Below are positions 36,673 through 49,161 of a stretch of DNA of 64,000 bases, piece after piece (positions within the stretch are counted from its first letter, which is position 1; each line of letters starts with the position of its first letter). Position numbers and translations under genes: made by a program. The stretch spans positions 62,848-126,847 of the forward strand of contig PYSS01000079.1 in the NCBI GenBank assembly GCA_003049465.1. Direction: 5' to 3'. Below the pieces are notes generated by a model that was not told the origin of the DNA, ran no database searches, and saw only the letters and a program-made list of their open reading frames with translations. The stretch comes from Magnaporthiopsis rhizophila (taxonomy: Eukaryota; Ascomycota; Sordariomycetes; Magnaporthales; Magnaporthaceae).

Positions 36673-36684
36673 TGTACCGGTACC
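36673..36684. promoter_or_regulatory. Palindromic 12-mer TGTACCGGTACC, FAS1-proximal copy
   Basis: An exact copy of the 12-mer at 35511-35522, about 800 nt upstream of the FAS1 ATG. Confidence 0.45.
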
Positions 36685-37346
36685 TCTGCCCAATCCAACA
36701 TCCCACCTCTTGCCACCATTCTGGTGGAGACCCCTGAGCGGGCCCGTTGACGCTTGGCCGGTTCCTGGGCCAGGGTGGGACCAGGGACTTGCCGGTCGCC
36801 CTTGCTGTGCATCCTGCAACGTGCGTTGACAGGGGTCGGGACAGGGGTTGCAATAGAGGGCCCCTTCCCCAACAAAGATACAAAATTTTTGGCGAGAGGC
36901 AACAATTGACATTGGACGACCGGCCCAATGCCCGTAGCCATTTTTCCTGTTGGGCGGAAAGAGACATCAGAGGGCGGCTGAACCACCAAAGTCTCGCATC
37001 CCTGCGTTTCTTGGCGCCAAAACTTCGGTTGACGTGCTTGGTGATAAACTGGAAAACCACCAGGCAGTCCGCCTTCTTCTTTTCACAAGACACCTTTCTT
37101 TTTTGCTGCCATCAAAGTCCCGTCCCCCCCTCCGCAGTTACTAAACGGGGCCACCACTGTCCAGCGGCGTACATCGAAGAGGCTCGCTCCACATTAGCAC
37201 ACTCCCATCCCACCACACCCTTGACGGCACCCCGCGATACACTCTCTTCCCTCGACACCGCCTTCGTCCCGCCTTTCTAGACCGCATAGACTGCTAGATT
37301 TCGACTGTCCCTGCTCTTGACTGAGTCCATTGGGATTGCATTTCCA

Positions 37347-37445
37347 GTAAGTCGCTTGTTGAAACTGTCTCCGGCCGCACCTTGTCAGTTGGGCTGCAGT
37401 TCCGACACGGTTCAACGGCCCGACTCTCTGACACGGCCACCGCAG
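37347..37445 (+). other. Probable intron in the FAS1 5' leader
   Basis: GTAAGT at 37347 is a consensus donor. A CTGAC branch-like word near 37428 and CGCAG ending at 37445 complete a 99-nt intron just before the FAS1 ATG. The in-frame upstream Met near 37320 would lie before this intron and is therefore unlikely to be the start. Confidence 0.5.
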
Positions 37446-37484
37446 TCCTTTCTAGATACCCTCCACTACCCAAGCTCGTCCACC

Positions 37485-40400
37485 ATGTACGGCACGGGAA
37501 CGGGCGCCCACACCGGGGCTACTACCCCGCGATCTTCGTCGTCTCTGCGGCCTCTGAATATCGCCCACGGCTCTCTCGAGACGTCCTTCTTAATACCCAC
37601 AAACCTCCATTTCCACGCGTCGCAGTTGAAAGACCGCTTCAGCACGAGCTTGCCCGCTCCGACAGATGAGCTTGCCCAAGATGACGAGCCTTCGTCCGTC
37701 CCCGAGCTGGTGGCCAGGTACATGGGTTTTGTCGCTCGCGAGGTCGAGGAGGGCGAGGACGATGCACAAGGGTCCTACGAGGAGGTGCTGAAGCTCGTTC
37801 TTAATGAGTTCGAGCGTGTCTACCTCCGCGGAAACGAGGTCCACGCTCTGGTGGCTACGCTCCCCGGCATTGATGCCAAGAAGCTCGTCGTCATCCGCAG
37901 CTACTTTGCGGCGCGGTACGTGCTCAACAGGGCCATCAAGCCTCACCCCTCGGCTCTGTTCAGGGCGTCTGCGGACGGCACCGCCAAGCTCTACACCATC
38001 TTCGGTGGCCAGGGCAACATCGAGGAGTATTTCGAGGAGCTGCGGGAACTCAACACCACCTACCCAGTCTTTGTTGGCGAGCTCATCACGACCTCGGCCG
38101 AGTTGCTTCGCAACCTTTCCAGCCATCCAAGTGCCGAGAAGCTTTTCTCCAAGGGTTTGGATGTCATGACCTGGCTGCAACACCCGGACTCGACGCCTGA
38201 CGTCGACTATTTGATTTCGGCGCCGGTCAGCTTTCCTCTGATCGGTCTCGTGCAGCTTGCCCACTACGAGGTCACCTGCAGGGTTCTGGGCATCCACCCT
38301 GGACTGCTCCGTGAGAGGCTGAGCGGTGCCACTGGTCACTCGCAAGGCATCGTCCTGGCCGCGGCGACGGCTGCCGCGAGCTCCTGGGAGAACTGGGCAG
38401 AGATCGTCAAGTCGTCCCTGACGATCCTCTTTTGGATCGGTGCCCGCAGCCAGCAAACCTTCCCCCGCACCTCGATGACTCCGTCGATGCTGCAAGACTC
38501 CCTCGACAATGGCGAGGGTATGCCGACGCCTATGCTTAGCATCCGCGATCTGCCACAGGCTGAGGTCCAGAAGCACATCGACAAGACGAACGAGTACCTC
38601 CCGGCGGATCGCCACATTTCCATTTCCCTGATCAACAGCCCACGCAACATGGTGGTTACGGGACCACCCATCTCGCTGTATGGTCTCAACCTTCAGCTCA
38701 GGAAGGTCAGAGCGCCCACTGGCCTAGACCAGAACAGGATTCCTTTCACCGAGCGCAAAGTTCGGTTCGTCAACCGGTTTCTGCCCATCACAGCGCCGTT
38801 CCACAGCAAGTACCTCGCGGATGCCACGGCTATGATCGACGAGGATCTGCAGTACACACACCTGGATGTTAAGAACCTGGGTTTCCCGGTATTCGACACC
38901 CATACTGGAAAGGACATCCGTGAGGAAGTCAAGGGCAACATCGTCCCGACCCTCGTTCGCCTGATCACGCGCGACACGGTGAACTGGGAGCGGGCGACTG
39001 TTTTCCCCGGTGCCACTCACGTCTTGGACTTCGGCCCTGGCGGTATCTCGGGCCTGGGCACTCTTACCAGCCGTAACAAGGATGGTACAGGTGTCCGTGT
39101 CATTCTCGCCGGATCGGTTGCTGGCACCGTCACCGAGGTGGGCTACAAGCCTGAGCTTTTCGACCGCGACGAGGAGCACGCTGTCAAGTTCGCCGTGGAC
39201 TGGGTCAAGGAATACGGACCCAAGCTCGTGAAGACTTCCAGTGGTCGCACTTACGTCGACACTAAGATGAGCAGAATGCTGGGCCTCCCGCCTGTAATGG
39301 TTGCCGGTATGACGCCCTGCACCGTCCCCTGGGACTTTGTGGCAGCAACCATGAACGCCGGCTACCACATCGAGCTTGCAGGCGGAGGCTACTTCGAGCC
39401 CCGGATGATGCAGGACGCGATCCTCAAGATCGAGGAGGCCATACCTGCGGGACGTGGCATCAGCGTCAACTTGATCTACGTCAACCCTCGCGCCATGCAG
39501 TGGCAGATCCCTCTTCTCGGTCGCTTGAGAGCCGAAGGCGTCCCGCTTGAGGGTCTAACCATCGGTGCCGGCGTTCCCTCCATCGAGGTCGCCAATGAGT
39601 ACATCCAGACGCTCGGTCTCAAGCACATCTCATTCAAGCCCGGCTCGACTGACGCCATCCAGGCTGTCATCAACATCGCCAAGGCCAACCCAACCTTCCC
39701 AGTCATGCTTCAGTGGACTGGCGGCCGTGGCGGTGGTCACCACTCGTTTGAGGACTTCCACCAGCCCATCCTCCAGATGTACACCCGCCTCCGCAAGTGC
39801 GACAACCTCATCCTTGTTGCTGGTAGTGGCTTTGGTGGAGCCGAGGACACCTACCCCTACATCACTGGCGAGTGGTCCAAGAAGTTCGGCTACCCTCCCA
39901 TGCCTTTCGACGGCTGCCTGTTTGGTAGTCGGATGATGGTTTCCAAGGAGGCCCACACTGCCCCTGCTGCCAAGAAGGCCATCGTCGACGCCCTTGGTGT
40001 CGCTGACGATGAGTGGGAGAAGACCTACAAGGGCGTTGCCGGCGGCGTCACCACCGTCCGGTCCGAGATGGGCGAGCCTATTCACAAGCTCGCGACCCGC
40101 GGTGTCAGGTTCTGGGCTGAGATGGACCAGAAAATCTTCAGTCTTCCCAAAGAGAAGCGGGTCGCCGAGCTGAAGAAGAACCGCGACTACATCATCGAGC
40201 GCCTCAACAAGGACTTCCAAAAGGTTTGGTTCGGCAAGAACAAGGCTGGCCAGACGGTCGACTTGGAAGACATGACCTACGGCGAGGTTGTCCGTCGCAT
40301 GGTCGAGCTCATGTACGTCAAGCATGAGTCTCGCTGGATCGACGTCACATTCATGCGCTTGACAGGAGACTTCATCCACCGTGTCGAGGAGCGCTTCGTT

Positions 40401-43400
40401 CCGAGCCCTGGCCAGCCTTCGCTTCTCCAGAGCTACTCTGATCTCCAGGACCCTTTCCCGACTGTGGAGCGGATCCTTGCACACTATCCCGAGGCCGAGT
40501 CTCAACTCATCAACGCCCAGGATGTCCAACACTTCCTGCAGCTCTGCATGAGGCCGATCCAGAAGCCTGTCGTCTTTGTCCCGACCTTCGATGACGACTT
40601 CGAGTTCTACTTCAAGAAGGACTCGCTGTGGCAGTCTGAAGACCTTGAGGCCGTCATGGACCAGGATGTCGAGCGCACTTGTATCCTACAGGGCCCCACG
40701 GCCGTGCGCTACTCCAAGGTTGTTGACGAGCCGATCAAGAGCATCCTGGACGGGATTCATGAGGGACACATCAAAGGTCTCACCAAGGACCTGTACGGCT
40801 CTGAGCCTATTCCCTCGGTCGAGTACTTTGGCGGCAAGCTGGTTGAGCCCGAGATCACACCAGATGTTGACGGCTTGACTGTCTCTTACGATGAGACAAA
40901 GAACATCTACCGCATCTCCAACTCTCCCACCAGCCCGATGCCGACCACCGAGGCTTGGCTATCGCTCCTTGCCGGGCCGACGCGCTGCTGGCGTCACGCC
41001 ATGCTGATGTCGGAGGTCTTTGTCCAGGGCACCAAGTACTACAGCAACCCCATGCGGCGCATCTTTGCACCCGTCCGGGGACTGTTTGTCGAGATTCGTA
41101 ACCCTAAGAACCCCGCAAAGACGGAGATTATTGTCAGGGAACAGCCCCGCCACAACCACTACGTCGATGTCCTTCTTATCAACATGGTCAGCGACAACGA
41201 GGTCGTAGTCAAAATGATCAAGGAGACCACTGCGCTTGGCAAGCCCGTGTCGCTGCCGCTGCGATTCATCTACAAGCCCGAGGCTGGCTACGCCCCGATC
41301 CATGAGGTGATGGAGGATCGGAACGACCGCATCAAGGAGTTCTACTGGCGGGCATGGTTCGGCAACGAAACTCTCGACCTCGATGCCGCCGTGGACGGCA
41401 CTTTCGATGGCGGGAAGGCTGTTGTGACCAGCGAAGACATCAACGACTTCGTTCATGCCGTTGGAAACAAGGGCGAAGCCTTCGTCGATCGTCCCGGCAA
41501 GGTCATGTATGCCCCCATGGACTTTGCCATTGTCCTTGGATGGAAGGCTATCACCAAGCCAATCTTCCCCCGCAAGATTGACGGTGATCTTCTCAACCTC
41601 GTCCATCTGTCCAACCAATTCCGCATGATGCCTGGCGCCGAGCCGCTCAAGAAGGGCGACGAGGTTTCGACGGTTTCTCGGGTCAACGCAGTCGTCATCC
41701 AGGACTCGGGCAAGATGGTTGAGGTTTGCGGTACCATCAACCGTGACAACCATGCCGTGATGGAGGTGACCTCGCAGTTCCTCTACCGCGGAGTTTACAC
41801 CGACTTTGAGAACACGTTCCAGCGCAAGGTCGAGACGCCCATGCAAATCCACCTTGCCACGTCCAAGGATGTTGCCATCCTGAAGTCCAAGGAGTGGTTC
41901 GTGCTGGATGACGGTGTCGACATGGAGCTTCTTGGACGGACGCTCACTTTCCGTCTGCAGTCGCTCGTACGCTTCAAGAACAAGACGGTCTTCAGCAGCG
42001 TTCTGACACGCGGCGAGGTCCTCGTTGAGCTGCCCACCAAGGAGACTGTGCAGGTCGCGAGCGTCGAGTATGAGGCAGGTACCTCGCATGGCAACCCTGT
42101 GATCGACTACCTGGAGAGGAACGGCGCGTCGATTGAGCAGCCAATCAACTTCGAGAATCCGATCCCTCTGAGCGGCAAGACCCCGCTGGAGCTTCGTGCC
42201 CCTGCGTCCAACGAGACGTATGCCCGCGTCTCTGGGGATTACAACCCTATTCACGTCTCTCGAATCTTTGCCAACTACGCCAATCTCCCTGGCACCATCA
42301 CCCATGGCATGTACTCGAGCGCGGCTGTCCGCAGCCTGGTCGAGACGTGGGCGGCAGAGAACAACGTCGGTCGCGTGCGTAGCTTCCACGCCTCGTTGGT
42401 CGGTATGGTCCTTCCCAATGATGCCCTGCAGGTCAAACTGCAGCACGTCGGCATGGTCGCCGGCCGCAAGATCATCAAGGTCGAGGTTCTCAACAAGGAG
42501 AGCGAGGAGAAGGTTCTGCTCGGAGAAGCCGAAGTTGAGCAGCCGGCGACGGCATACGTCTTTACGGGCCAGGGCTCGCAGGAGCAGGGCATGGGGATGG
42601 ACTTGTACGACAGCAGTCCCGTGGCGAAGGAAGTCTGGGACCGCGCCGACAAGTACCTGATGGACACATATGGTAAGTTATTCAGATCCCCTCGTTGTTC
42701 GTTCTCGGTGACTCCCCGGCTAACAAAATGCGCGCGCAGGCTTTGCTATTACCAACATTGTGAAGAACAACCCCAAGGAGCTCACAATCCACTTCGGTGG
42801 CCCTCGCGGCAAGGCCATCCGGGCCAACTACATGGCCCTGACTTTCGAGACGGTCGCTGCCGACGGCTCCATCAAGTCTGAGCGCATCTTCAAGGATATC
42901 AACGAGGCCACGTCGTCTTACACTTACCGCTCCCCGACCGGCCTACTCTCGGCCACCCAATTCACCCAGCCCGCCTTGACGCTGATGGAGAAGGCGAGCT
43001 TTGAGGACATGAAGGCGAAGGGTCTCGTGCCGCGAGACAGCACCTTTGCCGGCCACTCGCTGGGTGAATACTCTGCGCTCGCAGCCCTGGCTGACGTGAT
43101 GCCGATTGAGAGTCTGGTCTCGGTCGTCTTCTACCGCGGTCTGACCATGCAGGTTGCCGTGGAGAGGGACGCCAGCGGCCGCTCCAACTACTCGATGTGC
43201 GCCGTCAACCCCAGCCGCATCTCGAGGACATTCAACGAGGAGGCCCTTCGCTTTGTGGTTGGCAACATCGCCGAGGAGACAGGCTGGCTTCTGGAGATTG
43301 TCAACTACAACATCGCCAACATGCAGTACGTCTGCGCCGGTGACCTCCGGGCGCTGGACACGCTCACGGGGGTGCTCAACTTCCTGAAGCAGCAGAAGCT

Positions 43401-43890
43401 CGACATTGAGGAGATGAAGAAGACGATGAAGGTGGAGGATGTCAAGGAGAGTCTTCAGCAGATCATCCAAGGCTGCGCGCAGCAGACAGAGGCCAAACCC
43501 AAACCCCTGGACCTGCAGAGGGGTTTTGCCACCATCCCTCTTCGCGGAATCGATGTGCCTTTCCACTCGACCTTCCTGCGCAGCGGTGTGAAGCCGTTCC
43601 GGTCCTTCCTCCTCAAGAAGATCAACAAGACCACGATTGATCCGTCCAAGCTCCTTGGCAAGTACATCCCGAACGTGACGGCGAAGCCGTTCGCGCTCAC
43701 CAAGGAATACTTCGAGGACGTCTACCGCCTGACGAACTCGCCCCGCATCAGCGCCATCTTGGCCAACTGGGAGAAGTACCAGGATGACAACGCCGTCCCT
43801 TCGAGCATAATGGGCGGTGAGACGAATGGTGCCAACGGCGCATCCAACGGCTCAACCAGCCACAACGAGAGCGTTCCTGCGTCAGAGTAA
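37485..43890 (+). CDS. FAS1: Fatty acid synthase subunit beta (acetyl transferase, enoyl reductase, dehydratase, malonyl/palmitoyl transferase)
   Basis: Two exons: 37485-42672 and 42740-43890 (67-nt intron splitting a Gly codon), giving 2112 aa, normal for the family. The ATG at 37485 follows CACC and begins MYGTGTGAHTGATTPRSS. Domains in order: acetyl transferase with nucleophile S286 in GATGHSQG; FMN enoyl reductase, a TIM barrel with VMLQWTGGRGGGHHSFED; dehydratase/hot-dog region with SGDYNPIHVSRIFANYA; and malonyl/palmitoyl transferase with nucleophile S1836 in FAGHSLGEYSAL. The short C-terminal extension (TNGANGASNGS) is low-complexity. It forms the domes of the alpha6-beta6 complex with FAS2. 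All catalytic motifs are intact. The divergent arrangement with FAS2 is common in Pezizomycotina and suggests co-regulation. Confidence 0.97.
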
Positions 43891-45211
43891 TGCGTCGAGA
43901 GGGGAAGGGGCTGCCTGGTACTCGTGGCATGTAATATGGCACATCCAGAAGCATTATTTTCTTGATTGGTCTGGGTCGGGGGAGAATGTCATGAGCTTTA
44001 TTTATACAGGACGGCGCAAAGAAGGTGTGTTATATATTTTATATGGACAATGGGGGGCTACGAGTGGTACGGTTTGCTTTCTTAGACGGCAGTGGAAAAG
44101 CCGGGGATTTGCGCCTGCGGAAAACGCCAAGATAACATAATTGAAATTCCGAGCATGAGATTAGACACGTTGCCTCCCGTCGTTGCGGTTGTGCTTGCTT
44201 ACAGATTCTTGTGGTGGGTGGACGTGTGTCGGTGTCACAAAGGCGATGTTGCAGTTTCAATAAGCAGACGGTCCTGCAGGCACCCGAGACAAACAGCCTG
44301 CGATGTGCCGAAGACAGCATGAGGACAGTTCCATTTCCCTCGTACGCGCGGGCTAGGCTGGCGAGCGAGAGGGGAGGGGAATCGACGGAGAGCAGAACAG
44401 TCTGGTGGCTTGGATCGCTCTCTGGGATCGATTTGACTCGTGAATTGCGCCAATTGTGGCCCGACACCTCGACGCTAAGGGACAGGTGCACGAGAAGCAA
44501 GCCACCAAGCGGCGCGGCAGTGTTGCATCACTAACATTGAGCAAAACCATAACCGAACAAGCTTCACCCAGGGGCTTGTCTCTATATCTCCATATCTCCA
44601 TCTTGCCCAGTCGGGTGGCATCTCTAGGTCAGGATTGCTATTCTTGAGTCTGTTCGCTCCGGAGAGTCATGTCTCGTTGGATACAAAATCTGGGCAGCTA
44701 CTCATGCGCAGTGGGCTGACGTCTCGACAAACTTCTATGTGCTGTTACGGAGTTGGTAGCTGTTATTTGTTCCATGTTGATTATTTTATCTCGGGGTATT
44801 TATTTCGGTTTACCCTCCCTCCCTCCCTCACTTTCACACTTGTCTGTGTTCGTTCGCAATTTCTCATGCCAAACGCACCCTTGCACCCAAACCCAAGCAA
44901 TCGTGGCCTGGGATATCAAACCTAGCTCAGCTTGACATCACCACACCTGCAAATAACCGGGATAGCCGAGCTGCTCACCGTCCTTTCTTCGGGAGCGCCT
45001 ATCTAAATATCAACTGGGAAATTGCCAGAATTATTACACGTCAGGCGGACATAAAGTTTTTACGAAAACGTCCGTTTTTTATTGCCCATTTTGCTATTTT
45101 GGCGTTTTTTTTTTCTTCTTCGTCTGCTGGGAGGGAAGTGTGACGTGGCGCTCAAGAGACGGACGGCGGTGTGTTGACGCGAGTGAGGTCTTAAACACCC
45201 AATCAAATCCC
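43891..45211. other. Intergenic region between FAS1 and guanine deaminase
   Basis: 1.3 kb between two genes on the same strand: the FAS1 3' end and the deaminase promoter. It contains a CCCT repeat (44815-44830) and T/A runs near 45105-45115. No gene was recognised. Confidence 0.55.
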
Positions 45212-46805
45212 ATGACTCTCCAAACAGACGGGCCTCGCGGCGGCGCGGTGCCGACGCCGGCCCCGGAAGAAGGTCGCGGCGACGAGAGGACGCACAAGCT
45301 CTTCCTGGGAACCTTCATCCACAGCCAATCGCTGGGCGAGCTGCGGTACAGGCACGGTGCGGCCGTCGCCGTCTCGCGCGAGGGCAAGATCGTCGCCGTC
45401 GAGGAGGCCTGCGACCGCCAGAGGGCCGAGGCGGAGCTGCTGCCGCGGCTGGGCTGGGCAGTTGACGATGTCGCTGTCGTTGCCGCCAAGGACGGGCAGT
45501 TTTTCTTCCCGGGCTTTATAGGTAGGTATGCATGGGAGGAGAGTTACGGTCGAGGGACTGGGCTGGCTACGATGATTGCTGACAAGCCTACAAAAAGATA
45601 CGCACCTGCACGCGTCGCAGTACCCCAACGTGGGCATCTTTGGCAAGTCGACGCTCCTGGACTGGCTGCACACGTACACGTTCCCGATGGAGGCATCGCT
45701 GTCGGACCGGGACCGGGCGCGACGGGTATACGGGAGGTGCGTGCGCAAGACGCTGAGCCACGGAACCACGTGCGCGGCCTACTACGCCACCGTCGACGTG
45801 GGCTCGACCAACCTGCTGGCCGACATCTGCCTCGCGGCGGGCCAGCGCGCGCTCGTGGGCCGCGTCTGCATGGACTCGGACCTGCAGCCGGCCTGGTACC
45901 GCGACGAGAGCTGGGAGGCCGGCCTGAAGGCGACCAGGGAGTGCATCGGACACGTCGAGACCATCGACCCGGGCTTCGGCACCGTGACGCCCGTCATCAC
46001 GCCCCGGTTCGCGCCCAGCTGCTCCGCCGAGATGATGACGGCGCTCGGGAGGCTGCAGGCCGAGACGGGCTTGCCGGTGCAGACGCATGTGAGCGAGAAC
46101 GAGGCCGAGATTGAGCTGGTCAAGCAGCTGTTTTGCAGCGGCGGGGAGAATAAGGAAGAGAAAGAGAAGGAGGAGGACGTGCTAGGGTCGACGTACACAG
46201 GTGTGTACGAGCGCTACGGCCTGCTGACGGACAAGACGATCCTGGCGCACGCGGTGCACCTGTCCGAGGGCGAGGCGGACCTGGTGGCGGCCCGGGGCGC
46301 AAAGGTCAGCCACTGCCCCTGCAGCAACAGCTCCATAACCTCGGGCGCCGCCCGCGTCCGCTGGCTGCTCTCGAGGGGTGTCGAGGTCGGGCTGGGCACC
46401 GACATGAGCGGCGGCTACTCGCCCTCGGTGCTCGAGGCCGCCCGCCAGGCCCTCCTCGTCAGCCGCCACGTGGCCATGGCCGGCGACGACGCCGCCAAGC
46501 TGGCCGTCGAGGAGGTGCTGCACCTGGCCACCGTGGGCGGGGCTCGGTGTGTGGGCCTCGGCGGCCGGGTCGGCGCGTTCGAGCCGGGCTACGACTGGGA
46601 CGCGCAGCTGGTCGGGCTGGGCGGCGTCGGCGCCGACGGGGAGGATGCCGATGCTGGCGAGGACGTCAAGGACGACGGGGGAAACGTCGACGTCTTTGGG
46701 TGGGAGACGTGGGAGGACCGCGTCGCCAAGTGGCTATTCAACGGCGACGACCGCAACACAAAGAGGGTCTGGGTTCGCGGGAGGCTCGTCCATCAGATGA
46801 AGTGA
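45212..46805 (+). CDS. GUD1: Guanine deaminase
   Basis: Two exons: 45212-45521 and 45598-46805 (76-nt intron, donor GTAGGT), giving 505 aa. The intron lies inside the metal site, so splicing is needed to make PGFIDTHLHASQYPNVG, whose H106 and H108 are zinc ligands. Further hydrolase motifs are H267 in QTHVSENEAEIE, H342 in SHCPCSNSSITSG and D372 in GLGTDMSGGYSPS. The TDMSGGYSPS and FPMEASLSD motifs mark guanine deaminase within the amidohydrolase superfamily. It converts guanine to xanthine in cytosolic purine catabolism and salvage. A fungal insertion rich in Glu/Lys (encoded about 46139-46185) and an acidic Gly-rich insertion near the C-terminus (46620-46690) are extra compared with compact homologues. 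The start is the only Met giving the usual short N-terminus. Confidence 0.93.
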
Positions 46806-48183
46806 CTGACGACGCCTACATAGCTGGTTTAAAGATGTGGAACCCATCACTTTCATCATCTAGAGATTGCGTTGGTATACCTCGAATAGCGAGGCGCCTG
46901 CTATGGGATTTCTTTTTCATTTTCTGTGCTGGGAATACATGTAGAAATCGTGTCCGCCGTAACAAACTTGGCATCACCAGTCCGCACGCCGCAAGATGGG
47001 TAGGATCGTCAAGATACGGACAAAGAAAACAGAAGCTCAGAAATGCGGTGCCTCCTTTTCTTGCCAACCGCCGTCGTCCCAGTGCCATCAGCGGCGCGTC
47101 TGCCTTGTGAACCGCTCCAAGCTAAACTAGATCGTCATTTCCCCTATTTTCTGCCTTGCGAAGATGCCGATCGGCAGTTAATGACGGTTTCATGCGTTAG
47201 ACCAAGGCTGCACTTGCTAGCGCCGCGTGAAGGGGCATGGGGATATCTGAGGGAGGAGGATTCTCTTGGCATTACAGCGCGTCAGCACGAGGACGGTCTG
47301 GGTATAAATCCGATGGGCCCAATTTCACCACTGACTCAAAATAACGGGAGCTGGAATGGGAGATTGTAAGAGAAAGCCAACCATTCGAGGCATTTTTTGC
47401 TTGTCGCCAAACTTTTGACAGCTCAGCCCTGGGGCTGAATCGTGACCGCGATTTACCTGTAAAACGTGGTCCCAAGGGGGAGTTCTCAATGAAAGTGCCG
47501 TGGTCCAATCACGGGAACAGACTTGGCTACCATCAATTTTCGCAAATCTCAGCGAGACCCCACCTTTTTTTTTCAGCCCCAGAGGCTAGGGCCGCAGGGT
47601 TCTGACCACTTCATGGCTCTAGGCCGGTTGTGGGATGGATGCCCAGACTGCCGGGCAAGCCTCAGCCGTATTCCAACCCAATCCGCCCAACCTAAGAAGC
47701 GCTCGTGTATCTGGCGAATGAGGGAGACGCAGCACAGTGGCTTCCCTTGTCCTTGCAGATTTTTTTGCCCGGGGGAGATTGATTTTCAGTTAGCGCAGGT
47801 TTCGGAACGGATGGCGGTGGCACTGCATTATTTTTTCGCTGCGTTCTCGTTTGCTCGGCTTCGTATTGGCCCGCGCGGGAAGAAAGATGGGCATTTTTGG
47901 TTTGTCACGGGAGATGATGGGGCTGGCGCGCGCAGGGAACCAACACGGGTAGGGCAGCCTAACGTACCCAGCCCTAGAAGAACGATAAAACGAGGCCGGG
48001 CATCCTCTTTCTTTCTGTTTGGGTCCTGGCTTCCCCCCCCCTGGTGCTGTGTGCTTCCACCTTCCACCGCGGAGTTCTCCTCTCTAACCTGCTCTGGTGC
48101 CCGCTCTCTCGCCGCCGCCTAGTCTTGAACAAGAAGGAATTAGTTGGGCTTTCTCGCAGCCTTCCTCAAGCTCTGCTTCCACG
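46806..48183. other. Intergenic region upstream of the MARVEL-like gene
   Basis: 1.4 kb with the deaminase 3' end and the promoter of the next gene. The open frames seen are short and noise-like. A pyrimidine-rich leader (about 48030-48120) precedes the ATG at 48184. Confidence 0.55.
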
Positions 48184-49161
48184 ATGGGTGCCCGCGGTCT
48201 CATCGCCCGTGGCGTTCCCACGACGCTTCCGAAGTGGCTCCTCTACGTCAAGATCGTCATCCTCGTCCTGGCCCTCATCATTCTCGCCCTCGCCGCATTC
48301 GCCATCTCCGTCTTCGCCACCAGCAGCAGCTATGGCTACTACTATGGCGGCACAGGAGCCCCTGGACTTTTGATCTTTGTTGTAAGTACCGCTTGCTTGC
48401 CAACTCTTGACGGTCTATCTAGTGGTGGGGCAGCCAACACTGACAAACAACTTTCCACTCCCCCTCTGTATAGGCCATCAAGACCTTCATCGTGTACGGC
48501 GTCGTCACCGCAGTCCAAGTCTGGGCCCCGCGCATGTTCTTCCGCATCGCCGCCCTCATTGCATACCTCCTCGGCATCATCTTCTGGCTGGCCTCCTGGG
48601 GCTGGGCCGCGAGCGTCTCCGGTGTCTACTTCTCGCTGGCCAGCACCTACTCGAACCGCATCTATGGAGATCTGCCCAACAAGCTTAGGGCGGAGGGAGG
48701 GGCCATGGCCGGCTGTGCTGCCATTGGTGCCATCGCCTGGTGAGTCCTTGTCCCCTGCCGCAGTAGGAGACGACGTGCCAGAAAGCCACGTAGCTGACCA
48801 CAAACGCCTTTATCACAGGATCCTGTCCATCGTCAACGTCGCCTTCTTCATCAGGGCCTGCCTGAACGAGCCCAGCGAGGGTGCCAACACCCACCAGCAG
48901 GCCGAGCTGGGCCAGGTCGGCGGGTATAAGGCGCAGGAGGCCCAGGGCCCGCAGCAGGGCGTGTACCAGCAGGGCCCTTACCAGCAGCCGCAGCCGGGAC
49001 AGGCGCCTTATGGCCAGCCCGCGCCCTACGGCCACCCCCCCGCTCCGGTCTACGCTCAGCCTCCTGCTCCGGTCTATGGCCAGCCTGCGCCTGGATACGG
49101 ACAGCCTGGACAGTTCCAGCAGCAGCAGCAGCCACAACAGCAGCCGTACGCCACGCAGTAG
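48184..49161 (+). CDS. MARVEL-like four-transmembrane protein with Pro/Gln/Tyr-rich tail
   Basis: Three exons: 48184-48381, 48474-48739 and 48819-49161, giving 268 aa; introns are 92 and 79 nt, both GT..AG. The ATG is followed by a short basic N-terminus and the first helix. Hydrophobic segments lie at about 20-46, 59-81, 89-113 and 142-168, with SNRIYGDLPNKLRAEGG in the loop before the fourth helix. This spacing fits fungal MARVEL-domain proteins of the plasma membrane or secretory pathway. From about residue 172 the tail is a repetitive cytoplasmic segment of YGQPAP/PVYAQP-type units ending in a Gln run. The specific function is unknown. The intron between exons 1 and 2 falls between helices. 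Confidence 0.85.
   Translation: MGARGLIARGVPTTLPKWLLYVKIVILVLALIILALAAFAISVFATSSSYGYYYGGTGAPGLLIFVVSTACLPTLDGLSSGGAANTDKQLSTPPLYRPSRPSSCTASSPQSKSGPRACSSASPPSLHTSSASSSGWPPGAGPRASPVSTSRWPAPTRTASMEICPTSLGRREGPWPAVLPLVPSPGESLSPAAVGDDVPESHVADHKRLYHRILSIVNVAFFIRACLNEPSEGANTHQQAELGQVGGYKAQEAQGPQQGVYQQGPYQQPQPGQAPYGQPAPYGHPPAPVYAQPPAPVYGQPAPGYGQPGQFQQQQQPQQQPYATQ

Larger units (their letters stand above)
34896..37484. promoter_or_regulatory. Shared divergent promoter region of FAS2 and FAS1
   Basis: 2.6 kb separates the two start codons. Visible elements: identical palindromic 12-mers at 35511-35522 and 36673-36684, a nested inverted repeat at 35647-35728, CCTCGG joined to CCGAGC at 35875-35886 (CCTCGG is the core bound by fungal FarA/CTF1-type fatty-acid regulators), a TATATA word at about 35899, and CCAAT words at 36690 and 36926. 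A T run lies at about 35360-35379. No credible gene is present. The functional meaning of these sites is inferred. Confidence 0.6.

Noticed and set aside
37317..37484. In-frame N-terminal extension of FAS1
   Set aside because: It is interrupted by a probable leader intron (37347-37445), and the Met at 37485 gives the usual family N-terminus.
40959..42446. 495-codon open frame antisense to FAS1
   Set aside because: Same explanation: a shadow of a GC-rich, biased gene.
29139..43890. FAS1/FAS2 as a secondary-metabolite (specialised) synthase pair
   Set aside because: All domains including the C-terminal phosphopantetheinyl transferase are intact, and no polyketide synthase, P450 or other cluster genes flank the pair.
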